Positions 1-5,374 of a DNA stretch of 5,374 nucleotides are shown piece by piece. The DNA is taken from assembly GCA_029856295.1 (NCBI GenBank), contig JAHQWS010000183.1, positions 1-5,374 of the forward strand, read 5' to 3'. The notes below the pieces were generated by a model that was given only the letters and a program-made list of their open reading frames with translations, searched no databases and was not told the origin of the DNA. The DNA is from Promethearchaeia archaeon (GTDB taxonomy: Archaea > Asgardarchaeota > Lokiarchaeia > Sigyniarchaeales > SOKP01). Both the position numbers and the translations under genes were made by a program. The first letter of the stretch is position 1. Every line of letters starts with the position of its first letter.

Positions 1-835
1 GGGTACCAATTCTAAATAAATCAGTTATTTCATTTTTTTCTTCTAATTTTCTGGCCAGAATGTCATATTTTGATGGATCTTTAGGTTTAATTCGGATAAA
101 ATATTTTCCCTTAAAGCCTAGTTTTTTTGGGCAAAAGTTAATTGTATAATTCAGAATAACACCATTACTTTCAAGCTTTTTAATTTTATTATGGACTGTG
201 GGTTGGGATATCCCTTCTTTATAATGCTTTTGTACAATTTCCGTATACTTTTTATTCATCAGATGTTTGATATCATAAGTTGAAATGGGCTTTAATCCCT
301 GTTTTTCTTGTAAAATATTCAAAATCAAATCATCAATCTTATCCAAATCAAACTGGTTGTCGAAACCTGAATTTTCCAGTTTTATTCCATTGGTTTTAAA
401 AACTTTAATTGTTTCTATGATCTGATATTTTTTAAAATACGATTGCGCCATAATTTTGTCTATTTCGTTTAGTATCTGATAGTATTCATCCGAAGATTTA
501 AAAATAAAAAGTGCAATTAGAGAAAATTCTCCGAAAATTCCGTCCAGCATCTTTAGTTGGGGTAATTTAAGTAGGGCCTCAACTAATTTGGGTTCTTTTG
601 GGTTTGTTTTAATTTCAAGCATTACAAACTTTAAATTATTTGGTTGAATATTTGGATTAATATTAATTGTAAAATTTTTAATTATTTGGCGATCCCTCAA
701 ATTATTGAGCTTGTTTTGAATTGTTTGTCTAGAAAGTCCTAAAGCTTGAGAATTCTTTGAAACATTAAATTTGGTTTTTCCATTTAACCGTTTTATAAGA
801 GCTCGATTTTTTACTCTTTCTTTTAGATCACTCAT
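1..835 (-). CDS. Two-headed Lrp/AsnC-family transcriptional regulator, C-terminus beyond window edge
   Basis: The minus strand is open from ATG at 835 to base 1: 278 codons without a stop, truncated by the window edge. Residues 22-57 form a helix-turn-helix (recognition helix around LSRQTIQNKLNNL), followed by a RAM-like ligand/oligomerisation domain at about 68-147. A second unit follows: a leading helix at 163-178 (LDKIDDLILNILQE), a second HTH at about 185-230 (SQPTVHNKIKKLESNGVI), and the start of a second RAM domain from about 240 (FKGKYFIRIKP, then EITDLFRIGT). Tandem HTH-RAM architecture is known among archaeal Lrp/AsnC proteins; most members have one unit of about 150 aa. The second HTH carries an insertion before its recognition helix. 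The start is fixed by an in-frame TGA at 848-850 just upstream and no other start between. It is transcribed divergently from the hydrolase gene, so a local regulatory role is possible. The effector is unknown. Confidence 0.88.
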   Translation of the reverse strand, partial: MSDLKERVKNRALIKRLNGKTKFNVSKNSQALGLSRQTIQNKLNNLRDRQIIKNFTININPNIQPNNLKFVMLEIKTNPKEPKLVEALLKLPQLKMLDGIFGEFSLIALFIFKSSDEYYQILNEIDKIMAQSYFKKYQIIETIKVFKTNGIKLENSGFDNQFDLDKIDDLILNILQEKQGLKPISTYDIKHLMNKKYTEIVQKHYKEGISQPTVHNKIKKLESNGVILNYTINFCPKKLGFKGKYFIRIKPKDPSKYDILARKLEEKNEITDLFRIGT

Positions 836-855
836 TTTGAGATACTTTCATTTTT

Positions 856-867
856 TATTTATATATA
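856..867 (-). promoter_or_regulatory. TATA box for the Lrp-type regulator
   Basis: On the minus strand this reads TATATATAAATA, a good archaeal TATA element. Its centre near 862 predicts a transcription start near 836, one base from the ATG at 835, so the mRNA would be leaderless. No Shine-Dalgarno sequence is visible before this ATG, which agrees. The region is AT-rich, so chance matches are possible. Confidence 0.5.
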
Positions 868-883
868 TTAATCATTTGTTAAG

Positions 884-929
884 AAATTTAAATCCTTCTT
901 TTCAATTAATCAAGAATATGTTTAAATTT
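884..929. repeat. 9-bp inverted repeat in the divergent promoter region
   Basis: AAATTTAAA (884-892) and TTTAAATTT (921-929) are perfect reverse complements with a 28-bp spacer, between the two divergent promoters. The position would suit an operator for the adjacent Lrp-type regulator, but each arm is pure A/T, so chance occurrence is likely in this sequence. Confidence 0.25.
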
Positions 930-946
930 GAATCAAAATTAAGTGA

Positions 947-953
947 TATAAAA
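947..953 (+). promoter_or_regulatory. TATA box for the hydrolase gene
   Basis: TATAAAA centred at about 950 predicts transcription starting near 976, leaving a leader of about 12 nt before ATG 988. The leader contains AGTGAT (975-980), a partial match to the archaeal anti-Shine-Dalgarno, about 7 nt from the ATG. A leader this short leaves no room for a riboswitch. A second TTTATAAA at 964-971 lies too close to the ATG to serve this start. Confidence 0.5.
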
Positions 954-987
954 CAATTACAAATTTATAAAAAAAGTGATAGAAAAA

Positions 988-2288
988 ATGGTAAATTATA
1001 AGGTTGCTGATGAAAGCTTAGCAGAAAAGGGTAAAGAAGCATTATATATAGCAGAAAACAAAATGCCCGTAACTGCTAAAGTGATACGCGAAAGATTTGC
1101 TAAAGAAAAACCTTTAGAAGGCATAGTTATTGCCGGGTGTTTACATATTACGAAAGAAACTGCCAATTTAGCTCGTACTTTGAAAGCAGGTGGTGCTGAA
1201 GTTTGGTTGTGTGGTAGTAATCCGTTATCAACTCAGGATGATGTAACTGCTGCCTTAGTTAAAGAAGACATAAATGTATTTGCATGGCATGGTAATACAG
1301 ATGAGGAATTCTATTGGTGCATTAGAGAATGCTTAAAAGCAAAACCAAACATATTGATTGACGATGGCGCTGATATGATTGTTACTGCCCATAAGGAATT
1401 TCCTGAGTTAATAACTTCAGGAACGATTATTGCTTGCCAAGAAGAGACAACAACTGGCGTGAAAAGATTTAAAGCCATGGAAAAGAAAGGTATGTTAAAA
1501 GTACCGTTATTTCCAGTAAACGATGCACGTTGTAAAAATCAATTTGATAACGAATTAGGAACAGGACAAGGTGTGGTTTCAGCTATTTATGGAATGCATG
1601 TCTTATTCGCTGGAAAGAATGTAGTAATTGCCGGATATGGTCATTGTTCTTTAGGAATGGCCCTTAGAGCTAGAGGGTTAGGTGCTAATGTTACTGTTAC
1701 TGAGGTTGACCCAATTAAAGCTTTGCAAGCAAAATTCGCTGGATTTAATATCATGCCTATAGCAAAAGCGCTTCCAGATGCAGATATTATATTAACAGCA
1801 ACGGGATGTAAACATGTGATATTACCTACAAAAGAAAATTTTAATGCACTTAAGGATGGAGTTATTTTGGGTAATCTAGGACATTTTGATATTGAAAATT
1901 TAGCACAAATCTCGTGCTAGATCAATAAATTCCAACAAAAGAGCTCTACGATTATGCCAAGGAGATTAAGCCTATACGAAGCAATGTGGAAGAACTCATC
2001 TTTCCTGATGGTAAAAAGGTTTATTTACTTGCTAAAGGACGCTTAGCTAACTTGGTATTATCAGAAGGACATCCTGCAGAAGTAATGGACATGTCATTTG
2101 GCTTACAATCTCTCATGTCTGAATATATCGTTAATAATAAAGATTCTTTAAAGCCAGGTATGGTTGATGTCCCTATTGATATAGATGATAAAGTTGGATA
2201 TTTGAAATTGCAAACAATGGGCGTCGAAATTGATAAATTGACCGAAGAGCAATATAACTATATCCACGGCTACGAAGAAGGAACTTAA
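988..2288 (+). CDS. ahcY: S-adenosylhomocysteine hydrolase (adenosylhomocysteinase), interrupted by a 32-nt intron: join(988..1896,1929..2288)
   Basis: Reversible hydrolysis of S-adenosylhomocysteine to adenosine and homocysteine using tightly bound NAD; cytosolic, clears the product inhibitor of SAM-dependent methylation. After removal of 1897-1928 the frame codes 422 aa, normal for the short archaeal/bacterial type, and ends EEGT without the K..Y tail of the eukaryotic type. Visible residues: substrate pocket CLHITKET (H53, T55, E57), DDGAD (125-129), EETTTG (152-157), catalytic NDARCKNQFDN (K183, D187, N188), Rossmann loop GYGHCSLG (216-223) with S221 in place of the third glycine of GxGxxG, TEVDP (238-242), TATG (270-273), GNLGHFD (H299), and the closing-loop GHP (H351). 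ATG 988 is preferred to GTG 976 because MVNYKVAD matches the family N-terminus and GTG 976 falls at the predicted transcription start. Read without splicing, the frame ends at TAG 1918 (310 aa), and the C-terminal part lies in another frame without its own ATG. All key residues are intact on both sides, arguing against an old pseudogene. Confidence 0.93.
1897..1928 (+). other. Archaeal bulge-helix-bulge (BHB) intron, 32 nt, in the hydrolase mRNA
   Basis: Seen directly: an inner stem pairs 1898-1906 with 1914-1922 (AUUUAGCAC/GUGCUAGAU, 9 bp, one G-U at 1900/1920) closed by the 7-nt loop 1907-1913. Outside it lies a 3-nt bulge AAA (1895-1897). A 4-bp central helix follows (1891-1894 AUUG with 1923-1926 CAAU), then the opposite 3-nt bulge AAA (1927-1929). 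Established rule: the archaeal tRNA splicing endonuclease cuts after the second nucleotide of each bulge, giving 1896/1897 and 1928/1929, a 32-nt intron in phase 0. Independently, removing exactly these bases restores the frame and a gap-free family match (GHFDIE-IPTKEL). The outer exon-exon helix is weak (1888-1889 pairs with 1931-1932 and 1885-1886 with 1934-1935, with mismatches), so it is a relaxed BHB. The intron holds TAG (1918), which stops unspliced translation, and TAA (1926) in the downstream frame. Confidence 0.85.
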
Positions 2289-2298
2289 ATAGTGGTAA

Positions 2299-2335
2299 TT
2301 TTTTCCTTTATCTTCTTTTTTTAAATTTCTTTTTT
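2299..2335 (+). terminator. T-rich terminator of the hydrolase gene
   Basis: Three runs of T (2299-2304, 2316-2322, 2330-2335) begin 11 bp after the stop codon. Closely spaced T-tracts without a required hairpin are typical archaeal intrinsic terminators. Confidence 0.55.
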
Positions 2336-2341
2336 AATAAC

Positions 2342-2360
2342 TTGATTTCGGATAAATCAA
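2342..2360. repeat. Small perfect hairpin in the intergenic spacer
   Basis: TTGATTT (2342-2348) and AAATCAA (2354-2360) form a 7-bp stem with the 5-nt loop CGGAT. It lies just after the T-tracts and about 130 bp before the next start. It could stabilise the 3' end or be chance; no RNA family was recognised. The rest of this 200-bp spacer shows only the next gene's promoter. Confidence 0.3.
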
Positions 2361-2457
2361 CCGTCGATAACAAATTCTTTCCAGCTGTCGAAATAATGAT
2401 TTTCTTAATTGGGCAGAAGAAAAGTGTAAAGAAAGTATATTAAATTCTTAATAATAG

Positions 2458-2467
2458 TTTTATTAAA
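2458..2467 (+). promoter_or_regulatory. TATA box for the DUF998-like membrane protein gene
   Basis: TTTTATTAAA centred near 2463 predicts a start near 2489, exactly the A of the ATG, so the transcript would be leaderless. No Shine-Dalgarno sequence precedes this ATG. Confidence 0.45.
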
Positions 2468-2488
2468 TCTTTAGACTTATTAATAGAT

Positions 2489-3289
2489 ATGGGATTTAAA
2501 GATAAATTAAATGGTTTTCATCAATTTTTAACTAATTTAAAAGTCGTTAAGCTTTCATGGATAGGAGCAATAATAACGTGGTTATCTAGTGTTATAATAG
2601 CACTTCTGATAGGCCAATTAGATCCTGCTGGACCGTCTTATGACCCTGCTGGATTTAATCCGGCTATTAATTATATAAGTGATCTGGGCAACCAAGACCT
2701 GACTCCAATGCCAATCATCATTAATTATGGAATGATGAATACAGCGCTATTAATGGTTCCTCCAGCTTTTTATATGAAAAAAATCCTTATAGGAGATAAA
2801 TCAAAAAAACTAAGAAAAATATTAGCAAATTTAACAGAAGTTTGCATATTAATAGCCATGGGAGGATTATTTTTTACAGGAGTTATTTCTGAAGATGTTG
2901 GAGAAGTATGGGATAAGCTCTTTCCAATTGGTTATCCGTGGCATGATCTTGTAGCTGATTTTGCGTTTACTTTTTTTATGATTAGCGGAATTCTTGTATC
3001 TTCACAGTTTATCATTTTTCCTGATATTCTTGAGGAAAAGATTGGAATAACACATTCAACAAGAATACGCATATTATTTGTTATAAATACTTGGATTTTA
3101 ACTCCGATATTCTTTTACTTCTTTTATACTGTGCCTTATCTATGGTATACGGATAATTTTTGGACATATTTGCCACCCTGGCAATGGGCACCATTATGGG
3201 AATGGTTACTGATGTCTTCCCTTACAGCTTGGTTAGCCTCAGCATCTATATTGATAGTAAAACAAATCAATCAAGAATTAGAAAAATAA
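2489..3289 (+). CDS. DUF998-like six-helix membrane protein
   Basis: 266 aa with six apparent transmembrane helices at roughly 22-43, 76-97, 111-132, 152-177, 193-215 and 235-257. The loop after helix 1 holds FNPAINYISDLGNQ (56-69), resembling the Y.P..NYISDLG signature of the DUF998 group (related to the Frag1/DRAM/Sfk1 superfamily), and a histidine opens helix 4 (WHDLVA, 151-156), as is common there. The loop before helix 6 is unusually rich in tryptophan and proline (W225, W231, W233, W237, W239). The biochemical function of DUF998 proteins is unknown and the neighbours give no clue. The N-terminal 20 residues are basic and amphipathic, with no cleavable signal peptide evident. It sits alone between a terminator and a convergent gene, so it is probably monocistronic. 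The family call rests on motif memory, not a search. Confidence 0.8.
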   Translation: MGFKDKLNGFHQFLTNLKVVKLSWIGAIITWLSSVIIALLIGQLDPAGPSYDPAGFNPAINYISDLGNQDLTPMPIIINYGMMNTALLMVPPAFYMKKILIGDKSKKLRKILANLTEVCILIAMGGLFFTGVISEDVGEVWDKLFPIGYPWHDLVADFAFTFFMISGILVSSQFIIFPDILEEKIGITHSTRIRILFVINTWILTPIFFYFFYTVPYLWYTDNFWTYLPPWQWAPLWEWLLMSSLTAWLASASILIVKQINQELEK

Positions 3290-3324
3290 TATCACTAAAA
3301 ACGATATCAATATAATTTTTACAT
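3290..3324. terminator. Convergent terminator region
   Basis: This 35-bp gap between two convergent genes has a T-run on each strand: TTTTT at 3316-3320 on the plus strand and TTTTT on the minus strand opposite 3298-3302. Each follows a stop codon closely, fitting bidirectional termination. The evidence is only the T-runs and position. Confidence 0.35.
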
Positions 3325-4443
3325 TTATTGGATTAGCTTTAAATCATGTTCAGCTATTTTTGGAGGCGGGATAAAAACTGTTCTAAGCCCCGTTCTCTCT
3401 AAGTTCCTCGCGTTCTCAGGACAATGATGGGCACAGATTCCACAACCTATACATTTATCCATATTTGTGACAGAAAGAGAATCTACTAATTCGATTGCTT
3501 CAATTGGGCATTTTTCAACACAAGTCCCACAACCACTACACTTATTTTCGTCTACATGTGCTAAATAGGAAGTTAATGTATGAAAAGGGATAATACCTCG
3601 CCTATAAAGTTGAAAAAACTGACAACAACAATTACAACAATTACAAAGAGCTAATTCTTCCAAGTTAGGATCTTGCATATGAATAGCCTTGTGTACTAAT
3701 CCCTTATCCTCAGCTTCTTTTAGTATTTCCATTGCTTGCTCTTTTGAGATTGGCTTTGCAAAATTATGATCAATATTATTCTTGGCGTATCTTCCAAATT
3801 GTAAGCAATTTTGTTTTAAAGGTTCTATTTTGCATGGATCATTGAGGTTTTTTTTCCAATTTCTACAATAACAATAACTAACGCTAATAACATCATGTTT
3901 TTCTATAATATTTTTTACATCCTCAAAAGGTAACACCACATCTTGTGGTATATCGACCTCTTTTTCTACAGGAACTACTCTATCTATTGGATTGCTATCT
4001 TTAGCTTGTTTTATAATAAAATCGTAATTACTCTGAGTAATCTGGCTCAAATCATCGAATATATTATCCATCAATTTAGCCAATTTCTTCTGCTTTTCCC
4101 CTTTTTCCCCTTTCATAAAAGGGTATTCAAGAAGACCAGGAAGTATAGTTACTAAATAATAAACCATAATACCAGTACTTCTACTCGGAATTCCCATTAT
4201 TAATCCACTATCCATTAATTCCATTAGTATTTTTTTTAGTGTCTTATCGTCTAACTCAGTTTTAGCTTTGATCTGGTCATAATTTAATGCACGTTTTCTA
4301 AAAACTTGAAGAAATTTTGCTTGGTCCTCAGTCATTAGAGTTTGTAATATCGTAATTAATGTATCATTGACAGGAATAAATCCTCCTTGAGCTGCCGCAA
4401 AAACTTTTGCTGTTTTATTCCATAATTGTTTGGACATTTTCAT
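3325..4443 (-). CDS. Winged-helix, [4Fe-4S] dicluster ferredoxin-domain protein
   Basis: 372 aa, soluble. Residues about 30-85 look like a winged helix-turn-helix (YDQIKAKTELDDKTLKKIL, then SGLIMGIP). The middle domain has a cysteine set SYCYCR (C191, C193), C204 and C213, followed by the conserved stretch PISKEQAMEILKEAEDKGLVH and then CNCCNCCC (267-274). The C-terminus carries two ferredoxin motifs: CSGCGTCVEKCP (302, 305, 308, 312) and CIGCGICAHHCP (331, 334, 337, 341). The same arrangement (CxC, PISKEEA-like helix, CNCCxCCC, two 4Fe-4S clusters) is known in a widespread family of uncharacterised archaeal and bacterial iron-sulfur proteins. The N-terminal DNA-binding-like domain suggests a redox-responsive regulator or a scaffolded electron carrier; this is inference. 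The start could be ATG 4443 or ATG 4437, two codons later; the TATA position slightly favours the latter as leaderless. No electron-transfer partner gene is in the window. Confidence 0.88.
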   Translation of the reverse strand: MKMSKQLWNKTAKVFAAAQGGFIPVNDTLITILQTLMTEDQAKFLQVFRKRALNYDQIKAKTELDDKTLKKILMELMDSGLIMGIPSRSTGIMVYYLVTILPGLLEYPFMKGEKGEKQKKLAKLMDNIFDDLSQITQSNYDFIIKQAKDSNPIDRVVPVEKEVDIPQDVVLPFEDVKNIIEKHDVISVSYCYCRNWKKNLNDPCKIEPLKQNCLQFGRYAKNNIDHNFAKPISKEQAMEILKEAEDKGLVHKAIHMQDPNLEELALCNCCNCCCQFFQLYRRGIIPFHTLTSYLAHVDENKCSGCGTCVEKCPIEAIELVDSLSVTNMDKCIGCGICAHHCPENARNLERTGLRTVFIPPPKIAEHDLKLIQ

Positions 4444-4454
4444 TCGCCATTTAT

Positions 4455-4477
4455 GACTTTAATATTTAAAAAAAGTC
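4455..4477 (-). promoter_or_regulatory. TATA box of the Fe-S gene inside a 6-bp inverted repeat
   Basis: On the minus strand TTTAAATATT (4461-4470) is a TATA-like element whose centre predicts a start near 4439, close to ATG 4443/4437. It is flanked by GACTTT (4455-4460) and AAAGTC (4472-4477), perfect reverse complements. A repressor binding these arms would cover the TATA box, so this is a candidate operator. Confidence 0.4.
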
Positions 4478-4485
4478 AGATTGAA

Positions 4486-4522
4486 TTAATATACTTTTCC
4501 GTCGAAGAATTAAGTATATTAA
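4486..4522. repeat. 11-bp perfect inverted repeat upstream of the Fe-S gene
   Basis: TTAATATACTT (4486-4496) and AAGTATATTAA (4512-4522) are exact reverse complements with a 15-nt spacer containing CCGTCGAAG, more G/C-rich than its surroundings. It lies 43 bp or more upstream of the start, just behind the TATA box on the minus strand. It could be a dimeric-regulator operator or an RNA hairpin at the end of the small upstream gene; in such AT-rich DNA chance is also possible. Confidence 0.4.
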
Positions 4523-4563
4523 CTTTAGAGAGATACTTGATCACTTTTCAATAATTTTTTTCT

Positions 4564-4710
4564 TCATGAGTCTCTTATTTCTTTAATTGCTTCAACTGTT
4601 CTTTTAAATAATACCGATACAACTTCATGATTTTGCCAACCAATTATTCCACCTCGTAATGTAAAAAAATATCGTGTAATATCACCTAAGGCTTTTTTTT
4701 CAAATTTCAT
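4564..4710 (-). CDS. Possible small protein, 48 aa, unrecognised
   Basis: The minus strand reads ATG at 4710 to TGA at 4564-4566. The product is basic, with GDITRYFFTLRGGIIGWQNH in its first half and an amphipathic helix near the end (VSVLFKRTVEAIKEIRDS). Glycines, tryptophan and charged residues are placed as in a folded protein, unlike the poly-F/K/N shadows elsewhere in this AT-rich window. The frame extends to an earlier ATG at 4767, but that would overlap the divergent 204-aa gene by 20 bp, and its extra residues (SSNLFSSFFFC) look non-coding, so 4710 is preferred. It is co-directional with the Fe-S gene 120 bp downstream. No Shine-Dalgarno or clear TATA box precedes it, and no family is recognised. 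Confidence 0.45.
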   Translation of the reverse strand: MKFEKKALGDITRYFFTLRGGIIGWQNHEVVSVLFKRTVEAIKEIRDS

Positions 4711-4747
4711 TAAACAAAAAAAGAAAGAACTAAACAAATTAGAAGAA

Positions 4748-5362
4748 ATGAAAGGTATATTTGACAACGAACTAGAGAGTATATATCAATATGGATTAAA
4801 TTATCAGAACTTAGAATTAGATGCAAATATAAAACCTTATATTAATTTTCTTCAAGAAAAAGGATGGAAAATCAAACTCTATACTCAAGAAGAAAAAGTC
4901 CCTGTATTTAATTATTCGGTGTATGAATGTAATCTAGAACCCCCAGAGACTATTTTATATAAAGATGTGTATTTTCATCTTTTTATTTTTGATTATAATA
5001 TCGCAGAAGATACTAATGGCCTAGAGTTTACGATGAAAAATATCAAGAATCAGAGTAAAGCATTAATCAGAATATATGGAAATATTAGCCAATTTACTTT
5101 AAAGGATATAACTTATTCATACGCAAAAAAAGAATTTCCCGCTTATATAATAAAAATCCGAACTGAAAATTTAATTAATCATGACTGGTTCCCAAAGCTT
5201 CTTGATTTTTTACAAATTGAAAAAGAAGATGAACTCCCTAGCGAAATTGAAATAGGATTAGGTTTAATCATCCCCATAAAAAATAAAATATTCTATATAT
5301 GGGCAGAATCAAAGAATTTTATAGATAAAATTATGGAAATTATTATAATTAAGAATTATTAA
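4748..5362 (+). CDS. Hypothetical protein, 204 aa
   Basis: Uninterrupted ORF from ATG 4748 to TAA 5360-5362. The product looks soluble: alternating charged and hydrophobic stretches, several aromatic beta-like segments (YKDVYFHLFIFDYNI, AYIIKIRTENL, GLGLIIPIKNKIFYIWAE) and a short isoleucine-rich end (FIDKIMEIIIIKNY). There is no signal peptide, no convincing transmembrane helix, and no cysteine or histidine cluster. The segment KPYINFLQEKGWKIKLYTQEEKV resembles a helix plus strand. I do not recognise a family. Length, balanced amino-acid use and the absence of a comparable opposing frame make it a probable gene. The start follows the purine-rich TTAGAAGAA, a weak ribosome-binding site. Upstream TTTCATTAAA (4705-4714) could be its TATA box, giving a leader of roughly 10 nt. 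It lies 37 bp from, and divergent to, the possible 48-aa gene. Confidence 0.7.
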   Translation: MKGIFDNELESIYQYGLNYQNLELDANIKPYINFLQEKGWKIKLYTQEEKVPVFNYSVYECNLEPPETILYKDVYFHLFIFDYNIAEDTNGLEFTMKNIKNQSKALIRIYGNISQFTLKDITYSYAKKEFPAYIIKIRTENLINHDWFPKLLDFLQIEKEDELPSEIEIGLGLIIPIKNKIFYIWAESKNFIDKIMEIIIIKNY

Positions 5363-5374
5363 TCGTAATACCTC

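Noticed and set aside
976..987. GTG 976 as the hydrolase start
   Set aside because: It adds four residues not typical of the family, lies at the predicted transcription start and overlaps the weak ribosome-binding site of ATG 988.
771..1001. 76-aa plus-strand frame
   Set aside because: Phenylalanine- and lysine-rich shadow that opposes the start of the Lrp-type gene and crosses the promoter region.
988..1020. SAH or SAM riboswitch for the hydrolase
   Set aside because: The predicted leader is only about a dozen nucleotides, and no aptamer-like fold is visible upstream.
1918..1920. TAG in the hydrolase as a pyrrolysine or read-through codon
   Set aside because: Reading through leaves translation in the wrong frame, which soon stops near 2044, and the C-terminal part lies in another frame. 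Excision of 32 nt explains everything in one step.
1897..1985. Hydrolase as a pseudogene or sequencing-error frameshift
   Set aside because: The two frames have no shared open stretch, so at least two lesions would be needed, and neither explains the bulge-helix-bulge fold whose cleavage sites restore the family alignment exactly. Raw reads should still be checked.
1986..2288. Separate 100-aa gene starting at GTG 1986
   Set aside because: It is the C-terminal part of the hydrolase; family similarity continues upstream of the GTG to 1929 in the same frame (IPTKELYDYAKEIKPIRSN).
2341..2410. C/D-box guide RNA in the spacer
   Set aside because: AATGATT near 2394 only loosely resembles a C box, and no correctly spaced D box is present.
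3943..4155. 70-aa plus-strand frame
   Set aside because: Lies wholly antisense to the well-supported Fe-S gene and has low-complexity composition.
1..5374. CRISPR array, tRNA, rRNA or insertion sequence
   Set aside because: No spaced direct repeats, cloverleaf, rRNA-like block or transposase was seen on either strand.

Overview
The window is AT-rich on both strands and looks archaeal. Promoter-like TATA boxes sit about 25 bp from expected start points and give leaderless or very short leaders, terminators are T-rich runs, and gene content fits (a duplicated Lrp/AsnC regulator, a short-type S-adenosylhomocysteine hydrolase ending in EEGT, a winged-helix/[4Fe-4S] protein, a DUF998-like membrane protein). 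Composition and the DUF998-like and Fe-S genes lean toward an Asgard (Lokiarchaeia-like) archaeon, but that placement is inference.

Layout: 1-835 (minus) is the N-terminal part of a two-headed Lrp/AsnC regulator that runs off the left edge. A 152-bp divergent promoter region separates it from 988-2288 (plus), the S-adenosylhomocysteine hydrolase gene. A 200-bp spacer with a T-rich terminator and a small hairpin follows, then 2489-3289 (plus), a six-helix membrane protein. Converging on it is 3325-4443 (minus), a winged-helix protein with CxC and CNCCxCCC motifs and two ferredoxin clusters, with two inverted repeats upstream. A possible 48-aa gene (4564-4710, minus) and an unrecognised 204-aa gene (4748-5362, plus) are divergent at the right end.

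The main discovery is in the hydrolase gene. As raw DNA it is split into two reading frames, separated by TAG at 1918 and TAA at 1926, which no single frameshift can join. Removing exactly 32 nt (1897-1928) restores one 422-codon frame, giving GHFDIE-IPTKEL where the family (from memory) has GHFDVE-IDVKAL, with normal linker length. The same 32 nt are what an archaeal splicing endonuclease would cut out. The RNA folds into a bulge-helix-bulge: a 9-bp intron stem with 7-nt loop, two AAA bulges and a 4-bp central helix AUUG/CAAU, and the canonical cleavage point in each bulge falls at 1896/1897 and 1928/1929. I therefore read it as a phase-0 BHB intron in a protein-coding gene rather than a pseudogene. 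To my knowledge such mRNA introns are rare in Archaea (cbf5 is the classic case).

Functionally, the hydrolase removes the product inhibitor of SAM-dependent methylation. Whether the divergent Lrp-type regulator controls it is untested. The remaining genes have no evident pathway link to it.
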